From the NCBI GenBank assembly GCA_013140775.1, contig JABFSA010000053.1, positions 1-48,112 on the forward strand: a DNA stretch of 48,112 nucleotides, read 5' to 3'. Made by a program: the position numbers and the translations under genes. Under the pieces are notes generated by a model that had not been told where the DNA came from, did not search any database, and saw nothing but the letters and a program-made list of their open reading frames with translations. Shown piece after piece: positions 24,115-34,484 of this stretch (position 1 is the stretch's first letter; each line of letters begins with the position of its first letter). This stretch comes from Acidobacteriota bacterium. GTDB taxonomy: Bacteria > Acidobacteriota > Vicinamibacteria > Vicinamibacterales > UBA2999.

Positions 24115-25719
24115 ATGTCCCCAACAGTCGATGAGCCAACCGTACCAGCCGATCAGCTGGCACGCGAGGTCGCCCGCCGTCGTACCTTCGCGATCATCTC
24201 GCACCCCGACGCGGGCAAGACCACGCTGACCGAGAAGTTGCTGCTCTACGCAGGCGCGATCGAGCTGGCTGGCGCGGTGCGGGGCAACAAGTCGCAGCGG
24301 CATGCCGCGTCAGACTGGATGGAGATCGAGCAGCAGCGAGGCATCTCCATCAGCACCGCCGCGCTCGAGTTCGAGCTCGAGGGGTGCCACGTCACCCTCC
24401 TTGACACTCCGGGTCACCAGGATTTCAGCGAGGACACGTTCCGCACGCTGCTCGCCGTGGATAGCGTGGTCATGGTGCTCGACGCCGCCAAGGGCGTCGA
24501 GCCCCAGACGATGAAGCTCTTCGAGGTGTGCCGCTCGCACGGGCTGCCTGTGCTGACGTTCATCAACAAGCTGGACCAGCCGGCCCTGGACCCGTTCGAA
24601 CTTCTGGATCAGATCGAACGTGTGCTCGGCCTGGCGGCGGCTCCGATGAACTGGCCGCTCGGCGATGGCCCGGACTTCCGCGGCGTCTACGACCTCGAAT
24701 CCAATTCGATTCTGTTCTACGAGCGGCAGGAGAAAAGGGGCCGCAGGACCGCCCCCGTCGCTGTGGCTTCGCCAAGCGACCCCGCCGTCGAGACCCTCAT
24801 AGGTGAGCGGCGCCAGCGTGAGCTGATCGATTCGGTCGCGATCATTGCCGGCGCGGGCACGCGGTTCGATGCCGACGCTTACAGGCACGCGCGGCAGACA
24901 CCCGTCTTCTTCGGCTCGGCGATCAACGACTTCGGCGTCGAGCCGTTTCTGCGCGGGCTGCTGACTCTTGCCCCGCCACCCGCTCCGCGCATGGCCGGCG
25001 CTGACATCGTCTCGCCGACCGATCGCGACTTCTCGGGATTCGTATTCAAGGTTCAGGCGAACATGAACCCGCGTCACCGCGACCGGGTCGCGTTCGTGCG
25101 GATCTGCTCGGGCCGTCTGCAGAAGGACATGCAGGTGGTCAACCCGCGCCTCGAGAGCGGGCTACGCCTGTCGCGCGTCTACCGCTTCTTTGGCCGCGAC
25201 CGTGAGACGGTGCCCGAGGCGTTTCCGGGTGATGTGGTCGGCGTCGTCATCCCGGGCCGGATCGCCATCGGGGACACGCTTTGCGCCGGCCGCCGTGTGG
25301 TGTTTCCGCCGATCGAGCAGTTTCCCCCTGAGCAGTTCGCATACCTCCGCCCGTCAGAAGGACGACACAAGCGCTTCGACGACGCCGTGGCCCAGCTGGC
25401 CGAAGAGGGTCTCCTCCAGGTCTTCATGCCCACGCTCGGCGTGCGGCACCCGATCATCGGCGTGATCGGCAGCCTGCAGCTCGACGTGATCGCGGCGCGG
25501 ATGTCGTCGGAGTACGGGATTCCCTGCACCGTGGACCGCCTGCCGCACGTGGCGGCACGGTGGCCGATGGCGCCCGTCGCGCAGTTGCAGCTGCCATTGT
25601 CCGGGGTCGTGCAGGCCACCGATCGACTTGGGCGTGAGGCGCTCGTGTTCGAGTCGGACTGGGTGCTCCGCTACACGATCGAGAAGAACCCGCTCGTGGA
25701 ATTCCGCAGCTCGATGTGA
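24115..25719 (+). CDS. prfC: Peptide chain release factor 3 (RF3 GTPase)
   Basis: 534 aa, normal for RF3 (about 525-530). GTPase that recycles RF1/RF2 from the ribosome after peptide release. G1 is SHPDAGKTTLTEKLL at about 30-44; switch and G2 region QRGISISTAAL; G3 DTPGHQDFSEDTFRTL at about 96-111; G4 NKLD at about 151-154; G5 near FFGSAINDFGV. RF3-specific parts follow: G-D-x-P-D-F-R-G-V-Y-D, F-V-F-K-V-Q-A-N-M-N-P-R-H-R-D-R-V-A-F-V-R-I-C-S-G, and the C-terminal LGVRHPIIGVIGSLQLDVIAARM. The acidic inserts and HRDR block distinguish RF3 from EF-G. Weak ribosome binding site; ATG at 24115 is the first good start. Confidence 0.97.
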   Translation: MSPTVDEPTVPADQLAREVARRRTFAIISHPDAGKTTLTEKLLLYAGAIELAGAVRGNKSQRHAASDWMEIEQQRGISISTAALEFELEGCHVTLLDTPGHQDFSEDTFRTLLAVDSVVMVLDAAKGVEPQTMKLFEVCRSHGLPVLTFINKLDQPALDPFELLDQIERVLGLAAAPMNWPLGDGPDFRGVYDLESNSILFYERQEKRGRRTAPVAVASPSDPAVETLIGERRQRELIDSVAIIAGAGTRFDADAYRHARQTPVFFGSAINDFGVEPFLRGLLTLAPPPAPRMAGADIVSPTDRDFSGFVFKVQANMNPRHRDRVAFVRICSGRLQKDMQVVNPRLESGLRLSRVYRFFGRDRETVPEAFPGDVVGVVIPGRIAIGDTLCAGRRVVFPPIEQFPPEQFAYLRPSEGRHKRFDDAVAQLAEEGLLQVFMPTLGVRHPIIGVIGSLQLDVIAARMSSEYGIPCTVDRLPHVAARWPMAPVAQLQLPLSGVVQATDRLGREALVFESDWVLRYTIEKNPLVEFRSSM

Positions 25720-25743
25720 GGTAAGCCACCTCGCGCAGCGAGG

Positions 25744-25820
25744 TGGTGCGCCCGACAGGAGTCGAACCTGTGGCCTTCGGCTTCGGAGACCGACGCTCTA
25801 TCCATCTGAGCTACGGGCGC
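25744..25820 (-). tRNA. tRNA-Arg (anticodon CCG)
   Basis: Complete cloverleaf on the minus strand. The acceptor stem is GCGCCCG/CGGGCGC and the D-arm GCTC/GAGC. The anticodon arm TCGGT-CTCCGAA-GCCGA has CCG at 34-36. The T-arm is ACAGG-TTCGACT-CCTGT, and CCA is encoded at 25746-25744. Reads CGG, a frequent arginine codon in such GC-rich DNA. Confidence 0.96.
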
Positions 25821-25909
25821 GTGAGAAACGACCCACCAGTGTAGCAGTTCTGCCGAGCACTTCGTCCATCGCCGGTCGCTGCCTGACGTAGGATGAGGCA
25901 GATCCTCAG

Positions 25910-26962
25910 ATGCCCCATATCCTCTCGACAGCTACGGCGATTCCTCCGCATCGCCTCGATCAGAGTTATGCGAGAGACGGCATGGCGCGCTTGTGCAGCG
26001 GTCATCCGCATCTCGCCAGGCTGATCTCCGTCTTCGATCGCTCGGGCGTCGAGACGCGTCATCTCATCCATCCGCCAGATTGGTACGTCCAGGAGCGCGG
26101 CTTCGACGAACGCAACCGTGAGTACGCTGTCCGCGGGCTCGAACTCATCGAGCAGGCCGCACGTACCTGCCTCGAGCGGGCGTCCACGGCTCCGGACGAG
26201 ATCGACCATCTGCTATTTGTCACGACCACCGGCCTCGCCACGCCAAGCCTGGACGCGCTGCTCGTGCCTCGGCTCGGTATGAGGACGAACGTCCGGCGGT
26301 CGCCGCTCTTCGGCCTCGGCTGCGCCGGTGGTGCAGGTGCCCTCGTAAGGGCCGGCGACGTACTCCGGCGGTCTCCGGACGAGCGAGCGCTCGTGATCTC
26401 TCTCGAACTCTGCAGTCTTGTCTTCTCGCCGAATCCACGCACGGCAACCGACGTTGTCGGCGTGGCGCTCTTTGGTGACGGCGCGGCGGCCGCCCTCGTC
26501 GGCGGCGATGACCATGCAACGCAGAGCTCAATTGCCATCGCCCGTACGGGCACGCGGTTGTTCCCGGAAGCGAAGCACTTGATGGGCTGGGACTTCACGA
26601 GCGATGGGATGCGTCTCATCCTGTCGCGCGATGTGCCCGCGTTCGTGACCAATCGCCTCGCCCCTGTCGTCAGGGAATTCGTCAGCACGCACGGTACGTC
26701 AGTGGATGCGCTCGATCACTATGTGTTGCACCCGGGTGGTCCCAAGGTCATGGAGACGTACTGCTCAACCTTCGGGTTGGCCGATGAAGCCGTGTCGCTC
26801 GCACGCGAGTGCATGCGCGAGTACGGAAACCTGTCCAGCGCCGCGGTGCTGTTCATGCTGAACGATCTCGTGACGAGCGGAAAGCCGAAGTCGGGCGACA
26901 CGGGCTTGATGATCGCGCTCGGCCCGGGATTCGCCTGCGAGATGCTGATGCTCCAGTGGTGA
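25910..26962 (+). CDS. Type III polyketide synthase (chalcone/stilbene synthase fold)
   Basis: 350 aa thiolase-fold condensing enzyme. The catalytic triad is visible: Cys138 in FGLGCAGGAG, His274 in YVLHPGGPKV, and Asn307 in REYGNLSSA. Other family marks are the LLFVTTTGLATPSLD stretch (about 101-115), L-F-G-D-G-A-A-A-A-L (about 187-196), and the end motif LGPGFACEMLML for the C-terminal G-P-G loop. Uses a starter acyl-CoA and malonyl-CoA units without an acyl carrier protein to make alkylresorcinol, alkylpyrone or related phenolic products. The product cannot be read from the sequence. First gene of a cluster with a flavoprotein (4-nt overlap), a methyltransferase and PobA. ATG at 25910 has no strong Shine-Dalgarno. 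Confidence 0.93.
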   Translation: MPHILSTATAIPPHRLDQSYARDGMARLCSGHPHLARLISVFDRSGVETRHLIHPPDWYVQERGFDERNREYAVRGLELIEQAARTCLERASTAPDEIDHLLFVTTTGLATPSLDALLVPRLGMRTNVRRSPLFGLGCAGGAGALVRAGDVLRRSPDERALVISLELCSLVFSPNPRTATDVVGVALFGDGAAAALVGGDDHATQSSIAIARTGTRLFPEAKHLMGWDFTSDGMRLILSRDVPAFVTNRLAPVVREFVSTHGTSVDALDHYVLHPGGPKVMETYCSTFGLADEAVSLARECMREYGNLSSAAVLFMLNDLVTSGKPKSGDTGLMIALGPGFACEMLMLQW

Positions 26963-27996
26963 CCGACGTCACGATTGTCGGCGCCGGTCCGGCTGGATCC
27001 ACTCTGGCCATCGCGCTCGCCAGGCAGGGCGTGCGCGTCACTCTCTACGAGCGATCGAAGACCCCTCGTCTCAAGGCGTGCGGAGAGGGCATGCTTCCGC
27101 ACGGGGTCGCGGCCCTTCGAGAACTCATTGGTGTGCCGGAAGGTCCACGCATGCGGGGCCTGCGTTTCGTGGCCGGAGACGTGTCGGTCGAAGCCGACTT
27201 TCCCGAAGGCTTCGGCGTCGTTGTCCGACGCGATCGCTTCGATGGCTGGCTGCGTGACGCGGCGGCATCAACGCCGAACGTCGATCTGCGATCGGGGACT
27301 GCCTATCGTCCGCTCGGAGAACGACTCGTCGTCGGAGCAGACGGCCGGCGATCGATGTTTCATCGGACACTTGGCGCTGTACCCTCGTTCCCTCGACGAG
27401 TAGGACTGTCCACACACTTCGCTGGTATCGAGGGCCTTGGCGATCGCGTGGAGGTCTTCTTTCATCCCGACGGCGAACTGTATCTGGCGCCCACCGGAGG
27501 AGGCGAGGCCCTTGTGTCCGCGCTCTTCTACCAGTCAGCGTTCCGGCGCGACGGCATCGTCTACCTGCTCAATGCCATTCCCGAGCTTCGAGCGCGCGCG
27601 TCGCACATCGAACAGACGACTCCACTTCTGGCGTGCGCCCCCCTCGGTCTCCGCGTTCCCCGCATCGTCGGGGAAGGCGTGCTGCTGATTGGCGACGCGG
27701 CTGGAGCCCCGGATCCCATTACCGGCGATGGCATCGCGATGGCGGTCGTCTCGGTCAAGCCTGCTGCAGAAGCGATCCTCTCCGGCGACTTTCAGGCGTA
27801 TGAACGCATCAGGCTCGACATGGGCCGCAACGCGGATCGACTGGGACGCCTGCTGCTGAAGATCCCTCGAGCCAACGGCCGCACGGCGCGCATGCTCCTT
27901 CGTCGTCGTGCCCTCGTACCCACGCTGCTTGATGTTGCGGTTGGACGACGGGCGATGAATGCGCGGACGGTTCTGCGGGCGATGTGCAGTCGATAG
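26959..27996 (+). CDS. FAD-dependent oxidoreductase (geranylgeranyl-reductase/hydroxylase-like)
   Basis: 345 aa, GTG at 26959 overlapping the PKS stop by 4 nt (GTGA). Group A flavoprotein fold: GxGxxG in TIVGAGPAGSTLAIALARQG at the N-terminus (about 5-23), YERSKTPRLKACGEGMLP at about 31-48, a middle D-G motif in VVGADGRRSMFH (about 122-133), and LIGDAAGAPDPITGDGIAMAV at about 236-256 that binds the FAD ribityl chain. Relatives hydroxylate aromatic or polyketide products or reduce isoprenoid double bonds. Its coupling to a type III PKS suggests it acts on the PKS product, as SrsC does in Streptomyces phenolic-lipid synthesis. That is an inference from gene order. Confidence 0.88.
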   Translation: MTDVTIVGAGPAGSTLAIALARQGVRVTLYERSKTPRLKACGEGMLPHGVAALRELIGVPEGPRMRGLRFVAGDVSVEADFPEGFGVVVRRDRFDGWLRDAAASTPNVDLRSGTAYRPLGERLVVGADGRRSMFHRTLGAVPSFPRRVGLSTHFAGIEGLGDRVEVFFHPDGELYLAPTGGGEALVSALFYQSAFRRDGIVYLLNAIPELRARASHIEQTTPLLACAPLGLRVPRIVGEGVLLIGDAAGAPDPITGDGIAMAVVSVKPAAEAILSGDFQAYERIRLDMGRNADRLGRLLLKIPRANGRTARMLLRRRALVPTLLDVAVGRRAMNARTVLRAMCSR

Positions 27997-28017
27997 CCGC
28001 GCGCGAGTTCGGATTCC

Positions 28018-29995
<1,978 letters not shown>

Positions 29996-30052
29996 CGACG
30001 CACAATTTTGGGGTTCGTGGCGTGGTTCTCTTGGAGGCTGGGAGGATTCTCG

Positions 30053-31345
30053 ATGTTCCGGAAGCTCTTGTTCGTGCTGCTTGCAGCCACCGTTGCGTCC
30101 GTTCAAGGTCAGAGCGGAACGCCACTTCCCACCGTCAGCGCACCGGTCACGGGACCAGGCGCCATGTTCCCCGGATTGCAGCGAGTGCCAGCCGGCACAA
30201 GTCCAGCGGAGCAGAAATACAGCGTCACCGAGTACTTCGTTTCAGGAACGGCCAGCGGTAAGCCGTACACGACGCGCATCCTGGTCCGGAAGCCCGAAGA
30301 CGCCTCTCGCTTCAGTGGCATTGTCGTGGCCGAGCCGATGCACGCGAGCGGCAACAGCTGGATGTTCTTCTTCACTCGGAACTACATGATGCAGCACGGG
30401 CATATCTCCGTGGAGATAGCGCCACAGAAAGCGGGAACCGAGGCGACGATCGTTCCCTCCAATCCGCAGCGTTACGCGTCGATCAGCCTTCCTGACGCCG
30501 GACAGGCGAACGACATCATGGCGCAGGTCGGTGCCCTCTTGAAGGGTAACGGCCCCACGTCGCCGCTGGCCGGTCTTCGTGTGAGACGCTTGTTCATGAT
30601 GGGCACGTCGCAGTCGGCCGGAACACTGCGCGGTTATCTGCCGACACACGGCACGTCGCGCATGCCTGACGGCAAGCCCATCTTCGACGGCTTCCTCGCC
30701 ACGAGTACGGCCGGCATGCCGATTCCGAAAGTGGACGTCCCCCTGATCCAGATCGCCACACAGACCGAAGTCTTCAGGGGCGCCGCTGAAGGCAGCGCCT
30801 ATCGTCGCGCAGACGGGGACGCACCAGGCGACCAGTACCGGCTGTTTGAGATCGCAGGGATGCCGCACAACGATTCACGCGAGAATCCGACCTACAGCCC
30901 CGACCCTTGCAAGATGCCGGTCACGAAGTACCCTGTGGGTAGCATGATGGCGATGGGCCTCCATCACCTGATCGCATGGTCCGACAAAGGTACCGTTCCG
31001 CCCCGCGCGGAGCGCATTGTCGTGGAGAACGGCAAGATCGCGGTGGACGCGCACGGGAACGCCAGGGGTGGCATTCGCAGCACCTATGTGGATGTGCCGA
31101 TGGCCACGTATGGCGTGCCGAACGTCGCAGATCCGAAGCCGGGAACGCGTGACGACTTCTATTGCGGTATTGCCGGATACGAGACAGTGTTCACAGCAGA
31201 CAACTTGAAGACGCTGTACAAGGACGCGGCCAGCTATCGCGGCAAGGTGCAGCAGCGGCTGGCCGAACTGACGAAGGCCGGCTGGTTCCTGCCCGAGTAT
31301 GCCGGACAGGTGACGAGCGATGCACAGGCCGTCCGGATTCCCTGA
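30053..31345 (+). CDS. Secreted alpha/beta-hydrolase domain protein (Abhydrolase_10)
   Basis: 430 aa from the ATG at 30053, with GGGAGG at 9 nt. Signal peptide of about 19-20 residues (FRKLLFVLLAATVASVQGQ). The body matches the alpha/beta hydrolase domain family PF20091: YSVTEYFVSGTASGKPYTTRILVRKP, the strand VVAEPMHASGNSW, a nucleophile elbow MMGTSQSAGTLRGYLP at about 180-195 with Ser, R-L-F-E-I-A-G-M-P-H-N-D-S for the catalytic His region, and C-terminal Q-A-V-R-I-P. Probably a periplasmic or exported ester or lactone hydrolase; substrate unknown. First of three secreted proteins in a row (with 31370 and 32203), all on the same strand with short gaps. Confidence 0.82.
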   Translation: MFRKLLFVLLAATVASVQGQSGTPLPTVSAPVTGPGAMFPGLQRVPAGTSPAEQKYSVTEYFVSGTASGKPYTTRILVRKPEDASRFSGIVVAEPMHASGNSWMFFFTRNYMMQHGHISVEIAPQKAGTEATIVPSNPQRYASISLPDAGQANDIMAQVGALLKGNGPTSPLAGLRVRRLFMMGTSQSAGTLRGYLPTHGTSRMPDGKPIFDGFLATSTAGMPIPKVDVPLIQIATQTEVFRGAAEGSAYRRADGDAPGDQYRLFEIAGMPHNDSRENPTYSPDPCKMPVTKYPVGSMMAMGLHHLIAWSDKGTVPPRAERIVVENGKIAVDAHGNARGGIRSTYVDVPMATYGVPNVADPKPGTRDDFYCGIAGYETVFTADNLKTLYKDAASYRGKVQQRLAELTKAGWFLPEYAGQVTSDAQAVRIP

Positions 31346-31369
31346 TCGAGAGCCACAAGGAGAACGTCG

Positions 31370-32158
31370 ATGAGGTTGCTTCGTATTGCGGTTGTCGCAC
31401 TCCTGGCCGCCCCTGCTGCGGCAGGAGCGCAGACTCTTCCAGACTGGACGGGTGTCTGGCAGATGGTTGGAGGCACAGTGTTCGACCGCGCCACCATGGT
31501 GGGTCGAGGTGGTGCGCTCTCGGCAGGCGTTCGCGAGCGTCCTCCGTATAACGCCCAGTGGGAGGCGATCTACCAGCGGAACCTGAAGCTCAGAGACAAC
31601 GAACAACTTCCGGATCCGATCAACACCTGCGGTACGCCCGCTGGCTTTCCGCGGGTCATGAACGTCCCCGACATGTACGAGTTCGTGGTGCGACCGGAAC
31701 AGACGTGGATTCTCACCGAGAACGGTCCGAACATCCTGCGCATCTACACGGATGGCCGCGCACATCCGGCGCCCGAAGATCGATGGCCCACCTACACAGG
31801 TGACTCGGTCGGCAAGTGGGAAGGCGACACGCTTGTGTTCACCACGCTGAGCATCAAGAATTCCAATTGGCCCACCGAGGGCGATACCGTCCTCGACCGA
31901 ACGGGTCTCGTGCTGAGCGACGCCGCACACATCACGACTCGCCTGCGCCGTGTTGATGCGAAAACGATGGAAGCACGGATGGTGATCGAGGATCCCAAGG
32001 CGCTGACGGCGCCGTGGACCGTGACCAAGACGTACGCTCGCCAGCCAGACGGCACCCGCGTCTACGACTACGGATGCGCAGAGAACAACCGAAACCCGGT
32101 GGACGCCTCAGGCAAGACGTTGCTTCTGGGGCCCGGCGGTGAGAAGTTTGGACAGTAG
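31370..32158 (+). CDS. Secreted protein of unknown function
   Basis: 262 aa, ATG at 31370 with AAGGAGAA upstream at 5 nt. Signal peptide about 1-20 (LLRIAVVALLAAPAAAGAQ, cleavage after GAQ). The mature part has LPDWTGVWQMVGG, TENGPNILRIYTDGRAHP (about 116-133), WPTYTGDSVGKWEGDTLVF with the motif G-D-S-x-G-x-W-E-G-D-T-L (about 140-152), and RRVDAKTMEARM. A recognisable family exists in acidobacteria and sphingomonads, with G-x-W-E-G-D-T-L-V-x-T as its hallmark, but I know of no function. Next to DUF6152 and Abhydrolase_10. Likely periplasmic or lipid-associated beta-rich fold. Confidence 0.8.
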   Translation: MRLLRIAVVALLAAPAAAGAQTLPDWTGVWQMVGGTVFDRATMVGRGGALSAGVRERPPYNAQWEAIYQRNLKLRDNEQLPDPINTCGTPAGFPRVMNVPDMYEFVVRPEQTWILTENGPNILRIYTDGRAHPAPEDRWPTYTGDSVGKWEGDTLVFTTLSIKNSNWPTEGDTVLDRTGLVLSDAAHITTRLRRVDAKTMEARMVIEDPKALTAPWTVTKTYARQPDGTRVYDYGCAENNRNPVDASGKTLLLGPGGEKFGQ

Positions 32159-32202
32159 GCAGGAGAGCCCAGGGCGCTGCTCACTCATTTGAGGTACTTG
32201 CC

Positions 32203-32604
32203 ATGAAAACGAACGGAGGCTTCGCGGTGCGGTTCATCATCCTTTCTGTGTGCGTAGCATTCAGTGCCCTCGTCGGGGAACGCACCGTGGCCGCGCATCA
32301 CGCCGGCACGATGTTCAGCGAAGACGTCAAAGAGATCTCGGGCGTCATCAAGGAGTTCCAGTTCACCAATCCGCACACCTGGATTCAGGTCATGGTGGAG
32401 ACGAAGGCCGGCGCACCGCAGCAGGAATGGAGCGTCGAGTGGGGCAGCCCCAACCAGTTGGGCCGCCGAGGCGTTCGGCCGTCCACGTTCAAGCCGGGCG
32501 CCAAGGTGACCATGCGCATCAATCCGATGCGCGACGGTTCGCCGGCAGCTGGCTTTGTGGGTGCGAAGTTTGCCGATGGAACAACCGTCGGCGACTGGAA
32601 GTAG
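32203..32604 (+). CDS. DUF6152 family secreted protein
   Basis: 133 aa, ATG at 32203 with GAGGT 7 nt upstream. Signal peptide about 1-30 (FAVRFIILSVCVAFSALVG, cleavage near AAH). The mature part shows the family hallmarks H-H-A-G-T-M-F and G-V-I-K-E-F-Q-F-T-N-P-H-T-W-I (about 47-61), EWSVEWGSPNQLGRRG, and K-V-T-M-R-I-N-P-M-R-D-G-S. Short OB-like beta fold, periplasmic, function unknown. Forms a trio with the preceding two secreted genes. Relatives are repeatedly next to the same unknown family and in steroid- or terpenoid-degrading contexts, but that is weak evidence for this case. Confidence 0.84.
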   Translation: MKTNGGFAVRFIILSVCVAFSALVGERTVAAHHAGTMFSEDVKEISGVIKEFQFTNPHTWIQVMVETKAGAPQQEWSVEWGSPNQLGRRGVRPSTFKPGAKVTMRINPMRDGSPAAGFVGAKFADGTTVGDWK

Positions 32605-32607
32605 CTG

Positions 32608-32654
32608 CTAGACCGCCGGCCGTGACGCGCTGCTCGCGGCCGGCAGCTCAACCG
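32608..32654. repeat. Copy A of a 47-bp dispersed palindromic repeat
   Basis: Begins CTAGACCGCCGGCCGTG and ends GGCCGGCAGCTCAACCG. Core stem GCCGGCCG/CGGCCGGC. 44 of 47 positions are identical to 43741-43787 (three differences). Lies between convergent genes, where it may act as a terminator for one or both. Confidence 0.85.
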
Positions 32655-32665
32655 CGTACGCCTGT

Positions 32666-34354
32666 CTATCTGCCCGGCCGCACCGCAAACAACATCTGAG
32701 GCCCGTCGCGCGCCACCAGTGCGAAGTCCGGTGACGCCTCTGCTTTTTCAATCAGACCGAGGGCGCCCCCTTCATAGTGCTCCGTGTGAACGACGACGAA
32801 GCCGACCCCCATGCTTCGCATGGCCGTCGCGCTCTCGTGCCCTGGAAAAGCGGCCATGAGCTTCGCGACGGACGAATATCCGTCAGGCTCGCGCCGTGAG
32901 TATCCGTTGACGATCGGTCGCCAGTGCACGGTCGAGAAGTACTGGTAGTCCGCATCGCGCCAGTCCCACGGCAAGCCTCTGTGGGACGGCAGTGACACGA
33001 CCGCGCCCGGACCGAGATCGCGCAGAAATTCGTAGACCTTCGGAATGGCCTCTGGCTGCGGTCGTCCACCGGGAAAGTGGACGAAGTACGTTTCGCTCAG
33101 GCCGAGGATCAGAAGAAGCACGACGTAGCGAGTCGCGTTCGGCCATCTGCGGAGGACAGCCAGGGCTCCTATCGCTGATCCGATAGCCATTCCGAGGCTG
33201 ACCAGCAGGGCGAATCGCCCCGGCGCACGGATGAGCGTCATGCCGGGGAGCGTGACGAACACGTCGTAGAGGCTGGGCAGGCCGAGTACATCGCGGCCAG
33301 GTCCAAACGAAAGCCAGCCGCCCGCAACGACGAGAAATACGGCGAACGCTCCTGTCGCTCGCATCGTCCGATCCGGGGCCGGACCGGGTCCCTTCCCTAG
33401 AACCCACAACAGGCCGATGCCGAACAACACCAACCGGATGTAGCCGACGAACAGTGTGGACTCCCGATACGGCTCGCGCGGCTGGTCAGGCATCCATGAA
33501 GGCCAGGACAACCCCAGCCACGTGCCCTGCGGCGGAACCAGATACGAGGCGAAGTCAGCGGAGAATCCGGCAGCTTCCGCAATCGACCCTGGTGGGAATC
33601 CGACGTAGTGCCGCACGAAGGGCGCCACGCACAGCAACAGCACGCACGCAATCGCCAGAGACTGCACCGCCAGGCGGCCAATCGTGTGTCGCGTGGGTCG
33701 ATGCAGGAACGCAGCGAAGGGGACATACGCCGCTGCCAGCAGGAGCACGAGCACCGCGAGGTACCAGGACGCCAGCATCTGCATGACGAGCACTGCCGCG
33801 ACAGTGATCGCCCGTACCCACGACGGTCGAGCTGCCCATCGGTCGATCGCGATCACGCTCAGGGGCATCCAGAACGACCAGACGAGCTGTAGATGTCCGT
33901 GACCGTGAAGCATGTTGAAGAACGAGAATGCGTAGGCGGTGCCCCCGGCCAGCGCCGCAAGGTGGTTCCTCGTGACGCGGAAGAGCAGCAGGTGCGCCAT
34001 CAGGCCGTTGAGGACGAACGCAACAAACCAGACGATGTTGTAGGCGAGTGTGGGGTTGTGCGTCGCGGCGTATATCGGGAAGGAAAACGGGGCGATACCC
34101 ACGAGGTGCTCGCTGTACGCCAGCGTACCTTTGGCGGGATGGTAGATGTTCGCGTCGAACAGCGACAGCCCCTGGCTCTCCCATACGTGGTTGACCCAGG
34201 CGAGCGTCCAGATGTTCAGGCGTGCGTCCCCGGGATAGCTGGCGCTCGCAAGGTGCAGGACATTGGAGATGGGGTAGAGCATCACGAGCGAGGCTGCGAG
34301 GTAGGCCACGGTCAGCAGAAGAGCGCTAACCGCTCTGGAACGCGCGTGCCGCAC
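32666..34354 (-). CDS. Polytopic membrane protein, YfhO/GT-C-like
   Basis: 562 aa, GTG at 34354. About 11-12 hydrophobic segments through residue 400 (for example ALLLTVAYLAASLVMLYPIS, MLASWYLAVLVLLLAAAYVPF, LAIACVLLLCVAPFV), then a soluble C-terminal region (about 420-562). The first outer loop carries the YPGDARLNIWTLAWVNHVW segment with the D-x-R-x-N pattern typical of GT-C and YfhO-like proteins. Later features include R-A-P-G-R-F-A (about 373) and V-S-L-P-S-H-R-G in the soluble tail. A lipid-linked sugar transferase or accessory role in glycan or teichoic-like decoration is possible from fold only. No partner genes nearby. May be expressed from a leaderless mRNA (see the -10 element at 34362). 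Confidence 0.78.
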   Translation of the reverse strand: MRHARSRAVSALLLTVAYLAASLVMLYPISNVLHLASASYPGDARLNIWTLAWVNHVWESQGLSLFDANIYHPAKGTLAYSEHLVGIAPFSFPIYAATHNPTLAYNIVWFVAFVLNGLMAHLLLFRVTRNHLAALAGGTAYAFSFFNMLHGHGHLQLVWSFWMPLSVIAIDRWAARPSWVRAITVAAVLVMQMLASWYLAVLVLLLAAAYVPFAAFLHRPTRHTIGRLAVQSLAIACVLLLCVAPFVRHYVGFPPGSIAEAAGFSADFASYLVPPQGTWLGLSWPSWMPDQPREPYRESTLFVGYIRLVLFGIGLLWVLGKGPGPAPDRTMRATGAFAVFLVVAGGWLSFGPGRDVLGLPSLYDVFVTLPGMTLIRAPGRFALLVSLGMAIGSAIGALAVLRRWPNATRYVVLLLILGLSETYFVHFPGGRPQPEAIPKVYEFLRDLGPGAVVSLPSHRGLPWDWRDADYQYFSTVHWRPIVNGYSRREPDGYSSVAKLMAAFPGHESATAMRSMGVGFVVVHTEHYEGGALGLIEKAEASPDFALVARDGPQMLFAVRPGR

Positions 34355-34361
34355 GTCGAGA

Positions 34362-34367
34362 AGTATA
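34362..34367 (-). promoter_or_regulatory. -10 element just upstream of a GTG start
   Basis: TATACT on the minus strand at 34367-34362, only 7 nt from the GTG at 34354. Transcription would begin at or near the start codon. The -35 region is poor (CTGACC at 20-nt spacing). Suggests a leaderless transcript if real. Confidence 0.35.
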
Positions 34368-34484
34368 GGCTCAGGGCGTTCGACGGAGGTCAGGAGGGTT
34401 TATCCTCGCCAGTCCGCGATGTCGGCGATTCTTTGGGGTGATGAGCTCCGATGCTGACGCCCGGCTGGGTTCCGTGGGCGGTGC

